Shown here: in pieces, positions 1 to 9,126 of the stretch
How positions within the stretch are numbered: position 1 is the stretch's first letter
Layout of the letters: every line of letters starts with the position of its first letter
Assembly: GCA_963837815.1 (NCBI GenBank)
Contig: CAWIOS010000012.1
Coordinates: 682,001 to 746,000 of the forward strand
DNA: 64,000 nt
Direction of reading: 5' to 3'
Source of the DNA: Fen-1273 sp963837815
GTDB lineage: Bacteria; Bacteroidota; Ignavibacteria; UBA10030; UBA6906
The notes under the pieces: generated by a model
Told to the model about the DNA's origin: nothing
Database searches by the model: none
Seen by the model: only the letters and a program-made list of their open reading frames with translations
Program-made: the position numbers and the translations under genes

Positions 1-323
1 AGGATCTCGATCCCTCCCCCTCCCGCGACAAGCGTCACCGTGTCAAGCCGCACACCTGATCCCCCGGAAGACGTGACGCAGACGGTGGCGACGGGGAGAG
101 GACCGGCCCCGGGGTATGCGAGAACGCTCACGTCGTGCTGAAACGTGGAGACCGGATTGTGGTCGCTGTCGAAGTTCCGTCGCAAATATGACAGCGTCTG
201 ACCCGGGACAAACGCAAACGAGGGGGTGATCAGAATGCGCGGACCGGACGGACCCTCGTTCTTTACGCATCCTGAAGAAACGAGGAGAAGAAGAACGCCG
301 ATGAATGCAGGAAAGCGGGTCAC
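1..323 (-). CDS. Lipoprotein, 3' end cut by window edge
   Basis: A frame opens at a GTG at 323 and stays open to base 1. The N-terminus is a hydrophobic signal sequence ending in a lipobox-like VSSGC, followed by Lys-Asn, so the mature protein is probably a lipid-anchored envelope lipoprotein. After the Cys comes a beta-rich, Thr/Val/Gly-rich segment with no motif I recognise. It starts 7 nt after the stop of the redoxin-domain gene at 330-1970, so the two are probably co-transcribed and may act together in the envelope. At least about 107 residues are visible and the C-terminus lies outside the window. Confidence 0.6.
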   Translation of the reverse strand, partial: MTRFPAFIGVLLLLVSSGCVKNEGPSGPRILITPSFAFVPGQTLSYLRRNFDSDHNPVSTFQHDVSVLAYPGAGPLPVATVCVTSSGGSGVRLDTVTLVAGGGGIEI

Positions 324-329
324 CGCATG

Positions 330-1970
330 CTACCGGACAATAAGGACGTTCGCCGCCTTTCCCGGAGGCGCATCTTCCGATTCTGGGTTGGAGGGGTCGG
401 GCACAGGCACCCCGTCGACGATGAAACGGTAATGATAGCGCCCCGGGGAGAGCGCGACCCCGCGTACAAACTCCGATCCGCTCCAGTAGAGAGGGAGCCG
501 CCGCCAGTCCGAGAAATCCCCCTCGACCTCCACGCTTGAGCTCTTCTCCCCGGCGAACCGGAACTTCAGGTTCCCCCGCGCGATGAACGACATCATGGAG
601 GCGGTGTCCCCGAGAGCCGCGGCGACGCTGCGGAACGCATCCGCGCCTGTGAGCCTCAAGTTTGATGCGATCATTCCGCTCCTGTCGATCAGAAATGTCG
701 CAGGGTATCCTCCCACGGCGTAGTCCCGCACCACGCGCGCAGTGTCGCTCAGCAGCACCTGCGGCCATCTGATCCCGTTTTCCGCCGCAAATGCCTGAAG
801 AGGGAGCCCGACCGGAAGGGCCATTCCCAGAACCTGGATCCCACTGTCTCCGTACGCGGATTGAATATCGTTCAGGTACGGAATCATCGCACGGCAGAGG
901 GGGGATCCCGGATACCAGAAATGGAGAAGGACGTACTTCCCCCTGAATTGCCGGAGACTCACACTCTCCCCCGCCAGCGTCCGACACTCAAAGTCCCTTG
1001 CTCTGGAACCGGCGGCGATCCCTTCCTCCGCGGGCATTATCCTCTCCCTTCGCAGCGTCAGCGAACTCCCGTCGACGGAAACCCTCGAAATGCGAAACAC
1101 GTCATCCGCTATCTCCACGCGGTCGCCCGTGCGGTACCGGAGGCACACGGCCGGCGTGACGTCGCTGCTATCCTCCGCGGGGAAGAAAGCGAATTCGTCC
1201 CCCTTTTCCCCGTACACGCCGGATTGAAAGCCGTTGGACACCGCGGCCATGTACTTCCGATCGCCGGACGTGAACACCCCCCTGCGGTACTCGCACGTGC
1301 CGATGCCGAACACAATCTTGCCCCGCATCTCCTCCGCACGTTCAGGGGGGACTCTGACGTAAGGACAGAGACGCACCGCAACTTCCCCCTCACGCACCTT
1401 CCTCCCGTCATAGAAATCGAACCTCGCAAGAGGCCTGTCGATCAGGGCATTCATGCTGTCCATCTGAGCCTGTGTGAATTCCCCCGAGCGGAAACGCGGG
1501 ATGACGATCCTGTCCTTCCCCCAGAGACTGTGATCATTCCCGGTGTCGATAACATACACGATGTTCCCCTCCCCGTCGATCCCCGCGACAATCGGGATAT
1601 CCTCCCCGATCACTTTCGGGATGAGCCTTGTCGTGTCGTAGCCGTTGCGCATGATAAGATCAAGCGCGAACGCCGGATCGACGAGCCCGTTTCTGTATGA
1701 CTGGAACACGTACTGGCCCATCTGGAGATTCATGTACCGGATGCTGAACCCGTGGATATCCACGGGGATTCCCCGCACTTCTGAGAGCGCGCGCTCCCAG
1801 GGGCCGGCGTTCTCGCCCGGGTAGCTCAGCCGCATGACCGGGGGAAACGGGCCGTAGCCGGGGGACCGGGTGAGGGGGACCTGTATGCTGTCGGGGAGGG
1901 CGAGACCCAGGGAGAGCGAAAGGGCCTGGACAAGCGCCAGAAGACGAACGTTTAATCTCATTGATTGCAT
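330..1970 (-). CDS. Secreted redoxin-fold protein with C-terminal CBM48-like domain
   Basis: This 546-residue protein has a signal peptide (about 1-25) and a long N-terminal region (about 30-315) that I cannot assign. A TlpA/AhpC-type thioredoxin fold spans about 320-450, and a glycogen-binding-like (CBM48/AMPK-beta type) module spans about 468-546, recognisable by FSDW, the 'LSPGRYHYRFIVDG' core and a final NVLIV strand. The redox site is unusual: where TlpA-like proteins carry WCxxC, this has WYPGSPLC, so the first Cys is replaced by Ser (S356-P-L-C359). A classical dithiol reductase is therefore unlikely; a one-cysteine peroxidase-like or purely structural role is possible. A lipoprotein gene follows 7 nt downstream. 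Confidence 0.75.
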   Translation of the reverse strand: MQSMRLNVRLLALVQALSLSLGLALPDSIQVPLTRSPGYGPFPPVMRLSYPGENAGPWERALSEVRGIPVDIHGFSIRYMNLQMGQYVFQSYRNGLVDPAFALDLIMRNGYDTTRLIPKVIGEDIPIVAGIDGEGNIVYVIDTGNDHSLWGKDRIVIPRFRSGEFTQAQMDSMNALIDRPLARFDFYDGRKVREGEVAVRLCPYVRVPPERAEEMRGKIVFGIGTCEYRRGVFTSGDRKYMAAVSNGFQSGVYGEKGDEFAFFPAEDSSDVTPAVCLRYRTGDRVEIADDVFRISRVSVDGSSLTLRRERIMPAEEGIAAGSRARDFECRTLAGESVSLRQFRGKYVLLHFWYPGSPLCRAMIPYLNDIQSAYGDSGIQVLGMALPVGLPLQAFAAENGIRWPQVLLSDTARVVRDYAVGGYPATFLIDRSGMIASNLRLTGADAFRSVAAALGDTASMMSFIARGNLKFRFAGEKSSSVEVEGDFSDWRRLPLYWSGSEFVRGVALSPGRYHYRFIVDGVPVPDPSNPESEDAPPGKAANVLIVR

Positions 1971-2153
1971 GGGGCGAAAAGTGACGTCGAAGGAAACGAT
2001 GCGAACCGGCGGACGGAGTACAGTGGAAATGTAGGCGGGAATGAGGTGAGAATCAACCAGTACGGTTTACCGGTGGCCACGCGATGAATCCCCGCCGAAT
2101 TTGCGTATATTCCGGCTGTTTCGGGATGAACGTATTCACACAGGGTTCGCCTC

Positions 2154-3863
2154 ATGACGCACAGGAATCTCATTATTGCAGCGGCTTTGCTGATCGCCGT
2201 CCCTCCGCTCGTCTTCGGGCAGGCCGAGAACGTCCCCGCGACGGACCCGGTATACACGTTTCTGAAACGAATGGCAGTGCGGGGGATACTCGACGCATAC
2301 AGCGATGCGGTCCTCCCGCTCTCGCGGCGGGAGATCGGCGAGTACCTCGTCACTGTCGGGAAGACCAGCGACAGGCTAACGGCATCGGAACGGGACTGGC
2401 TCCGGCGGTACCTCGATGAATTCCGGTACGAGGCGAGCGGAAGCACGGAGGGGACGAATTCGCTCATCGCCACTTCCTCGGAAGGGATGACAAGCGGCAC
2501 AGACAGGTTTTTTGCGGACGAGCAAAAATACCTGTACGCCTCCCGGGACACCAACCTCACGTTCTTCGTGAACGGGCTTCTGACATTCGACGCCAGGAGG
2601 ATCTCTGGCGACGCTCTCGGGAACGCTCACGCGGAATTCATCCAGGGGGGCGCGAGCGCGCGGGGGACGATTTACAATCGCCTGGGGTACTCTCTCCAGG
2701 CGGTCAACGCCGCGTTCTGGGGGAGCCGGGAACTTCTGGCACGCGATCCGGCAATCTCCCAGATTCAGACGCTCGGGCAGACAAACATACAGAATTTCGA
2801 TCAGGCGGAAGGGGTCGTGCGTTATGACGGGGGGATGGTGTCCGCCCAGGTGGGGACACAGCGGGTCCTGTGGGGAACCGGATACGATCAGAAGATGATC
2901 ATGTCGGACAACATCGCCCCATTCCCGTTCATACGTGCGGATGTTCACTACAAATTTCTCCGGTTCACGTTCATCCACGGCTGGCTTCTCGGCCTGCCGC
3001 TCCCGTGGACCGATTTCGTGTCCGCGGACTCCGCCGCAAAGCTGAAGGGCCCTTCCATCGCGGACAAGTACATCGCGGCGCACAGGGTGGAACTTTCGTT
3101 TCCCCATTTCATCGATTTCGGATTTCAAGACATGGTCATATACAGCAACAGGGCCCCCGACCTGGCCTACCTCGCCCCGATGATGCTCCTGGAGTCGGCT
3201 GCGCGTGCCCGCGGTGACAGGGACAACGGTCTCTGGTCGATAGACATGAGGACGCATTTCACGCCGGGACTCGAGATCACCTCGACGATACTCTTCGATG
3301 ACCTTCACTTCGGCGACTTCTTCAAGAACAGATACTACAACAAGAATGCCTACCAGGTCGGGGTATATCTTACCGATCCCCTGATGATCCGGAACACGAG
3401 CCTCATGATAGAATGGACACGCGTCCAGCCGTTCGTGTTTTCGCACGACTACTCCATCGAAGACACGTACACGAGCAACGGCGCAGTCATCGGGCCGCGC
3501 ATCGGGCCGAACTCGGATTCGTGGTTCGTACGGGGGGATCTCTTCCCCGCCGACCGGCTCACGCTCTCGCTCAGGTTCTTCTACGAGAGGCACGGCGACA
3601 ACGTCTATGACGCGTCGGGGAATCTCCTGACGAACGTGGGCGGGGACGTCGAACAGGGGCACCGGGCGGAGGACCCTCTCACCGTCGACTTCCTCGGCGG
3701 GAACATGGTGAAGACACGGAGCCTCCAGTTCCTTGCGACGTTCGAGCCGGTCTACCAGATCTGGGTCGACGCATGGTACGAGGCCGACCGGCTCGAGACG
3801 GCCGCCACCGGGACTGTTTCCTCAAACGGGACATTCGGCCTCAGGTTGAGGACGGCGTTCTGA
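2154..3863 (+). CDS. Capsule assembly Wzi-family outer-membrane protein
   Basis: This 569-residue protein has a signal peptide ending near VFG-QAEN. Its N-terminal helical segment (about 30-95) has the pattern PVYTFLKRM...RGIL, then PLSRREIGEYL, which is common to the Wzi-like outer-membrane family of Bacteroidota and Ignavibacteria. The remainder is beta-barrel-like, with alternating aromatic strands and a terminal strand ending LRLRTAF, where a C-terminal Phe is typical of BAM substrates. Wzi proteins help attach or assemble surface polysaccharide. An AGGG ribosome-binding sequence lies upstream of the ATG. The gene is transcribed alone, diverging from the redoxin gene and converging on the GH127 gene. 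The family call is good, but the exact polysaccharide is unknown. Confidence 0.7.
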   Translation: MTHRNLIIAAALLIAVPPLVFGQAENVPATDPVYTFLKRMAVRGILDAYSDAVLPLSRREIGEYLVTVGKTSDRLTASERDWLRRYLDEFRYEASGSTEGTNSLIATSSEGMTSGTDRFFADEQKYLYASRDTNLTFFVNGLLTFDARRISGDALGNAHAEFIQGGASARGTIYNRLGYSLQAVNAAFWGSRELLARDPAISQIQTLGQTNIQNFDQAEGVVRYDGGMVSAQVGTQRVLWGTGYDQKMIMSDNIAPFPFIRADVHYKFLRFTFIHGWLLGLPLPWTDFVSADSAAKLKGPSIADKYIAAHRVELSFPHFIDFGFQDMVIYSNRAPDLAYLAPMMLLESAARARGDRDNGLWSIDMRTHFTPGLEITSTILFDDLHFGDFFKNRYYNKNAYQVGVYLTDPLMIRNTSLMIEWTRVQPFVFSHDYSIEDTYTSNGAVIGPRIGPNSDSWFVRGDLFPADRLTLSLRFFYERHGDNVYDASGNLLTNVGGDVEQGHRAEDPLTVDFLGGNMVKTRSLQFLATFEPVYQIWVDAWYEADRLETAATGTVSSNGTFGLRLRTAF

Positions 3864-3884
3864 TCGGGGAGAGTCCACCCGCAA

Positions 3885-5900
3885 TCACCGGATGAGCGCG
3901 GGGAACACCGACACGCGGAGACGCTCACAGCCCATCGGTATCAGCGTCACCGTTTCGACAGGCGCGGCCAGGCGGAGCGGGCTTCCGGGAATCTGGCCGA
4001 TTAGCCCGTTTGATTCCTGTTTCCATGCCGGAACCCGGGCGGCGCTGACGCGCAGCTCAAGGGGGGCGCTCCCCGGGGCGAAAGGCTGTGAGTCCATCTG
4101 TCCCTCCTTCCTCACAAACTCCACCGAGCGGGCAGGATCGACCGGGTCGAGAAGAAGCCCGTAGTTCCATGCCGTCGCCGGGTAGACTTCGAACGCGGGC
4201 CACGCGTCGGTCCCCCCGCTCCGTTCCCACCGCTCGCCGATTTTCAGGGCGTACGTGAGCGGACCCCTGCTTACGGAGACCGTGTTGCCGTTCCCCATCC
4301 ACACATTCACAGCAATCTCCTCCGGGAAATCCAGATGCACGACGTCGCCGCTTTTCCACGTCCTGTCGAGTATGACCCACGTCCCGGGCCCGGGCGCGAC
4401 GCCCGCGTCGGCGCCATTGACGAGAACGCGCGCATGAGCGCACCAGCCGGGGATGCGGAGGGAGAGCGGGAACGCCGTTTCGCTTTCCGGGAGGAGTGTG
4501 ATGTCGATTGCGCCGGAAAAAGGATACGCGGTCTCTTCGGTGATCGTGACATTCGCGCCGTTCCCGGCCCTGGCGGTGACTTTCGAGGGAGCATACAGCA
4601 CGGCGGCAAGCCCGTTCCCCGCAGAGGCCATCCAGAGGTGTTCAGTAAAATACGGCCAGCCGAACGCCACGTTATGCTGGCAGCACCGGTGGTACCACGG
4701 ATCGAAGTAGAGCATCCTCCCGTCGTTCTCGATCATCGGCGACTTGTCGGCGCGGTCGCACTGTATCATATTGGGCGCGGTGAGGTAGTGGAGCCCCTCC
4801 AGGTCCGGCGTCATTGACGCAGGGAGAGAGTTGAATGCGACGTCCTCGCACCGATCCGCCCAGACCGGATTGCCGGTGATGGCGACAAGCATTTCGTCCG
4901 AGTGCATGAATTCCACCATGGAACAGGTCTCGGCCGCCTGCCGGGGACCGGCGTACCCGGGACGTGCATTCTCATCCGCCCCGAACATCCCACCGGGGAC
5001 CCGGCCGTAGGACGACATGATCGAGTCATAATTCCTCGCCATCGCGCGCAGATAGCGGGGGTCACCCGTCTGCTGGTAGTATTCCGCCGGCTCCCGAAAA
5101 CCCTGGCAGAGATTCACGCCGTGCCACGTGGGAATCCCCCCGGTCCAGTCCGCGGTCCGCTCGTGATTGACGCGGGCAAGGTCCAGAAGCATCGGGTCAC
5201 CGGTATGGTTGTAGAGCCAGTAGATGTGATCGAGATTGTCCCCTCCCCGCCATTTCTGCCAGCTCCCGGGGAGGTAGCGATCGAGCGGCACCGTCATGAG
5301 CCAGCGGTCATAGGCGAGCATGAAGGGGAGAATCCGTTTGTCCCCCGTCGCCTCATACCGCGAGCGGAGGACGCAGAGCATGAGCATGTTGGGCCAGATA
5401 TCCGGCCCCGCCCTGTTCGCCGCCGGGCCGAAGTATCCCGTCGAATCCTGGCTCGCAAGGACGCCGTCCGTCCACCTGAGCGATTCGCCGATGATGCGCG
5501 CGTCGTCCAGCAGGTACCCGAGATCGATGAACCCGCGGAGCCAGTACGGGACCTCCTCCCAGCCGTTTTCCTCCCCCTTCCCCACCCACGCGTTCCCATC
5601 CTCTTTGCACCATGTGCTTATCTCCGCAAGGTGCCCGGAGAATCCATCGCACATCCTCCGGAGCTGCCCGAGGAGCCATCCCCGGGCGCGCACGCCGCCG
5701 AGCGGGAGCTTCACGAGGGGGACGGGGCGAAGTGGGGGGCGGTTCCCCGGATAAAGCCCATCAGCACCGACGGGAGGGAGTTGGCCGACAACGCGGGCGC
5801 CGCTCACCCCCGCTCCTGCAGGGGACGCGCAGAGGAGAAGGAGGCACAGGAATGACCGGGCACCGATCCCGCTGCGATTCAGTATTACCGGCATCAGCAT
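3885..5900 (-). CDS. GH127-like beta-L-arabinofuranosidase (DUF1680)
   Basis: This 671-residue secreted protein has a signal peptide (about 1-31) and an (alpha/alpha)6-barrel-type catalytic domain from about 60 to 450, followed by beta-sandwich domains. The zinc/thiolate site known from GH127 HypBA1 is visible: the ETC motif (E324, C326) and the CC pair in YHRCCQHN (C406, C407), one Cys of which is the nucleophile in the family. It is the third gene of an operon with a GH172-type protein and galT, so it probably removes L-arabinofuranosyl or a related furanosyl residue from an imported or surface glycan. The related families GH146 and GH142 cannot be excluded from sequence alone. Confidence 0.85.
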   Translation of the reverse strand: MLMPVILNRSGIGARSFLCLLLLCASPAGAGVSGARVVGQLPPVGADGLYPGNRPPLRPVPLVKLPLGGVRARGWLLGQLRRMCDGFSGHLAEISTWCKEDGNAWVGKGEENGWEEVPYWLRGFIDLGYLLDDARIIGESLRWTDGVLASQDSTGYFGPAANRAGPDIWPNMLMLCVLRSRYEATGDKRILPFMLAYDRWLMTVPLDRYLPGSWQKWRGGDNLDHIYWLYNHTGDPMLLDLARVNHERTADWTGGIPTWHGVNLCQGFREPAEYYQQTGDPRYLRAMARNYDSIMSSYGRVPGGMFGADENARPGYAGPRQAAETCSMVEFMHSDEMLVAITGNPVWADRCEDVAFNSLPASMTPDLEGLHYLTAPNMIQCDRADKSPMIENDGRMLYFDPWYHRCCQHNVAFGWPYFTEHLWMASAGNGLAAVLYAPSKVTARAGNGANVTITEETAYPFSGAIDITLLPESETAFPLSLRIPGWCAHARVLVNGADAGVAPGPGTWVILDRTWKSGDVVHLDFPEEIAVNVWMGNGNTVSVSRGPLTYALKIGERWERSGGTDAWPAFEVYPATAWNYGLLLDPVDPARSVEFVRKEGQMDSQPFAPGSAPLELRVSAARVPAWKQESNGLIGQIPGSPLRLAAPVETVTLIPMGCERLRVSVFPALIR

Positions 5901-5924
5901 TTCCTCCCGTGGATAGTGGTGGCA

Positions 5925-6995
5925 TCACTCCGACGCGGGACGGTGCCGGTAGTGGATTTCGGAAATGTCCCGGAGACGCGCCGCGGCCGACTCGGCCGTG
6001 ATATCGCGCTGCGGGTTGGCAAGCATCTCGTACCCCACCATGAATTTCCTGACGGTCGCCGAGCGGAGGAGGGGGGGGAAAAAATGCATGTGGAAATGCG
6101 ACTCGGGGTGGTTCTTCCCGTCCGTCGGGGACTGGTGTATCCCCGAGGAGTACGGGAACGAAATGCGAAAAAGGTTGTCATACCGGACTGTGACGCGACG
6201 GATGATATCCGCAAACTCATCGCGCTCCTCCACGCGCATGCCGGTGAGGCTCCCGTAGTGGCGCCGGCTCACGACGATCGTCTCAAAAGGCCAGACCGCC
6301 CAGAACGGGACAATCGCGGCGAACCCATCATTCACGCATACGATCCGCCCGGCGAGTTTCAGCTCAAGCGAGACGTAATCGCACAGGAGGCAATGCCCCC
6401 GGGCACGGCGGTAGGCAATCATCCGGCGCGCCTCTTTCGCGGGTTCCACGGGGACAGACCGCTCGGCCCAGATCTGGCAGTGGGGATGGGGATTGCTGCA
6501 CCCCATCATCGCCCCCTTGTTCTCGAATATCTGGACATGCCGTATGCAGGGGCGGCTCCCGAGTGAGCGGTATTCCTCGGCAAACACGTCGACGACGTTC
6601 CTTGTCTCCCCCCGGTCCATCTCGGCGAGCGTCCGGTTGTGGCGGGGGGAAAAACAGACAACGCGGCTGACCCCGGCCTCCCCTTCGGCGAGGATCAGGT
6701 TCCCCCGCCTGTACGATCCGCGAGGGGTCGACGGCAGGAGCGATCCGAAGTCGTTGTCAAAAACGAACGTCGAGGTGTACGACGGGTTCCGCGCGTCACC
6801 CGCCCGCGCGTTCCCCGGGCAGAGATAGCAGGAGGGGTCGTACCCGGGCCGTGTTTCCGCCGGGACGTCCTCCACCTTCCCCTGCCAGGGCCTCTGCGTC
6901 CGGTGGGGAGATACGAGGATCCATTCGCCCGTGAGGGGATTGAACCGCCTGTGGGGATGGAGTGAGAGATCGAGCTCCGGTTTTTTCCGTTCCAT
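5925..6995 (-). CDS. galT: Galactose-1-phosphate uridylyltransferase
   Basis: This 356-residue HIT-superfamily enzyme transfers UMP from UDP-glucose to galactose-1-phosphate in the Leloir pathway. The zinc-binding Cys pair CYLC is at residues 56-59. The active-site motif NPHPHCQ is at 169-174, in which H172 is the expected uridylylated nucleophile, and the N-terminal 'RFNPLTGEWILVSPHR' block is typical of the family. It lies 1 nt after the GH172 gene and 24 nt before the GH127 gene, with no galK or galE nearby. The operon therefore links a furanosidase-type hydrolysis step to intracellular sugar nucleotide turnover. Confidence 0.93.
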   Translation of the reverse strand: MERKKPELDLSLHPHRRFNPLTGEWILVSPHRTQRPWQGKVEDVPAETRPGYDPSCYLCPGNARAGDARNPSYTSTFVFDNDFGSLLPSTPRGSYRRGNLILAEGEAGVSRVVCFSPRHNRTLAEMDRGETRNVVDVFAEEYRSLGSRPCIRHVQIFENKGAMMGCSNPHPHCQIWAERSVPVEPAKEARRMIAYRRARGHCLLCDYVSLELKLAGRIVCVNDGFAAIVPFWAVWPFETIVVSRRHYGSLTGMRVEERDEFADIIRRVTVRYDNLFRISFPYSSGIHQSPTDGKNHPESHFHMHFFPPLLRSATVRKFMVGYEMLANPQRDITAESAAARLRDISEIHYRHRPASE

Positions 6996-6996
6996 G

Positions 6997-8958
6997 TTAC
7001 TCCGGTTTTATCGCATTGAATTTGAGCGTCCGCGCAGGGTCGGGGATCCGCGCATAGAAATTATACCCGCCGAAGTTGTTCTCGATCTTGAGAAGGAGGC
7101 GGTTCCATCCCTTCACAAGCCGCAGGGGGACGCTCTCCTGGTCAGGGACCGCGCCCCGTATCGTGAGGACCCTGTGGATCTCCTCCCCGTTGAGAAACAC
7201 CTTGTTGCCGTCGTCGCTCCCCAGGAGAAGCGGGAGAGTCTGGCTCACCGGTGAGTAGACGAACGTCAGGGCATAGACGACGACAAGCTCGTTCGGTTCG
7301 AACGCCAGGAGATCGACGCTCCCGGATGCGGGGGTCACAGCGACGTGCCATCCGACTTTCCGCCCCTCCGCCCCCGTGTACGTTTTCGCCATGTCGGTTT
7401 CCCGTTCCGGGGGGTAGACGACGTCAAGCCCGAGCCTGTTCATCGCCGAATCCCTTGGATTCGGGAACGGACCGATGAGTGACCAGGCCGGGATGTATTC
7501 CCTGCGGGGGCGCACGGCAAACGCATCCAGGCCGACCGCATACCCGGCCGACCGGGGATTCTTCCCCGTGATGACGAATTGCAGGGGGATCACGCCACCC
7601 GACGGCGAGACGTCCGCAAGAGAGACCTTCCCTCCGGGAACGACGGACCTGTCGTACGCGCTGAACGAACAGACAGCGCGCCCCCCGTGGAACACGGCGA
7701 CGTCACCGTAGGCCGGCCCTTTCGTATAGTAGATGTCGACGTCGTACCGTTCTCCTCCCGCCGGAATCGCGAGCGTGAAGCTCTCCTTTTCCTTCCTCCC
7801 GTCGACATGAAGCTGTTTGAGCCCGCTCCAGTCGGCGCCGAGCGAAGACATGTCTTCCACGGCAAACGCGAGTGAGGTCTCCCCCGGGGTGAGCGACTCC
7901 GCTTCGAGCGCGCCCGCGGGGACCTGGACACGGAGCGGGATCCGGAGGGACGCCGGCATCATCTTCTCGAACGGGCGGTGCGGTTCCTTCTGGTACCAGT
8001 ATGCGGTCGCGCTGTAATCGGCGATCTCCGTATTCTGGTCGCCGTGTTCGATCGTGGCCAGAATGGACTTCCTGAAGGGAATTGCATCAAGGATGTGGAA
8101 GCGGTAGGCCGCGATCCGGCCCAGGGTGTCGTCTTTCAGTATCAGCCCGTGGTACGGGGCGGCAAACTCCCCCGCGTTGAAGTACCAGCCGCTGTTGAAA
8201 TAGTCCTCCGTGCCGGTCCCCCTGATGGATGCGACTTTCTCGCCGTCCACGTATATCATCTCGTCCCCCTCGAGGAACGAGAGGCTTCCGTCGTAGCTCT
8301 GCATGTTCAGGTTGACACCGACCAGGTGACCCTCACCCTGCGCATCCAGGAGCGTAAACGGGCGGCCCCGCACGGTCCGGATCTCGCGGCGCCACGATGC
8401 ATGAAACTGCGCGACGTTGCTCTCGAGCGGCTCGCTGAGCTTCTGGTAGTCGATGTGATAATAGAACGCCCCGATCTGACGCTCCGTTTCGTTGACGATT
8501 TCGATCCGCGCCGTCCTGTTGAACGGCATCGGGAAATAGCAATAATAGCCCCCGCTCGACATTCCGAGGTACGGCGTCACGTAGGGTTTATACATGAATC
8601 CGGTCCCGAAGAAGTCCCCGACAGGGACCTCCACGGACGGCGACTCCTCTCCGTCCCAGTACATCCGGAGCACGATGCGCCTGAGGAAATACGGGTCGGA
8701 GGAGGCGATCGTCATCCAGATCATCGTGATGACGCCGGGCCCCGGGAGGTCCGCCAGGCGCGCGGTCGCTCCCGCGGGCACGGAAATGAAGTCATTGTTC
8801 CCGCCGGTCGTGTCGCTGCTCGAGACCTGGATGAGCCGGCTCGTCTTGAGATACGGAAGCCGCGAAGGAGAAAGTATGTTGTCAAGCCCAGTCTGCGACC
8901 GGAGGACCGGGGCGGAGAGAACAAGGAGGAGAAGCGTGCCGTACCGGAGAGGAATCAT
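6997..8958 (-). CDS. GH172-type (DUF2961) secreted glycoside hydrolase
   Basis: This 653-residue protein has a signal peptide (about 1-21). The DUF2961 domain spans about 40-350, with the characteristic segments GPGVITMIWMT, VPVGDFFGTG and GTGTEDYFNSGWYF. A C-terminal beta-sandwich region (about 490-650) contains LLLGSDDGNKVFLNGEE and GWNRLLLKIENN, a PA14/galactose-binding-like accessory fold. Characterised GH172 members act on alpha-D-fructofuranosides or D-arabinofuranosides. As the first gene of the GH172-galT-GH127 operon, it suggests use of a furanose-containing glycan. Substrate is inferred, not shown. Confidence 0.8.
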   Translation of the reverse strand: MIPLRYGTLLLLVLSAPVLRSQTGLDNILSPSRLPYLKTSRLIQVSSSDTTGGNNDFISVPAGATARLADLPGPGVITMIWMTIASSDPYFLRRIVLRMYWDGEESPSVEVPVGDFFGTGFMYKPYVTPYLGMSSGGYYCYFPMPFNRTARIEIVNETERQIGAFYYHIDYQKLSEPLESNVAQFHASWRREIRTVRGRPFTLLDAQGEGHLVGVNLNMQSYDGSLSFLEGDEMIYVDGEKVASIRGTGTEDYFNSGWYFNAGEFAAPYHGLILKDDTLGRIAAYRFHILDAIPFRKSILATIEHGDQNTEIADYSATAYWYQKEPHRPFEKMMPASLRIPLRVQVPAGALEAESLTPGETSLAFAVEDMSSLGADWSGLKQLHVDGRKEKESFTLAIPAGGERYDVDIYYTKGPAYGDVAVFHGGRAVCSFSAYDRSVVPGGKVSLADVSPSGGVIPLQFVITGKNPRSAGYAVGLDAFAVRPRREYIPAWSLIGPFPNPRDSAMNRLGLDVVYPPERETDMAKTYTGAEGRKVGWHVAVTPASGSVDLLAFEPNELVVVYALTFVYSPVSQTLPLLLGSDDGNKVFLNGEEIHRVLTIRGAVPDQESVPLRLVKGWNRLLLKIENNFGGYNFYARIPDPARTLKFNAIKPE

Positions 8959-9066
8959 CGGAATCCCGCATTCGATTTTGTGTGCAGCGCTGACGGACCG
9001 GAACGTGAATTTCTTCGACTTTCCGGAGTCGGGTAGTGCAACATATCGCGATTTTCTTTCATCTGC

Positions 9067-9095
9067 AATTTTTCATCGTCAAAAGGTTTTACTAT
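9067..9095 (+). promoter_or_regulatory. Possible promoter of the UroD-like gene
   Basis: A markedly AT-rich stretch in an otherwise GC-rich window contains TACTAT at 9090-9095 as a possible -10, with a poor T-rich -35 (AATTTT, ATTTTT) 16-17 nt upstream. It sits about 30 nt before the ATG at 9127. The assignment rests on base composition and a partial match only. Confidence 0.25.
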
Positions 9096-9126
9096 ATTTA
9101 ACCCGGGTATTATTCACCGACGAGAC

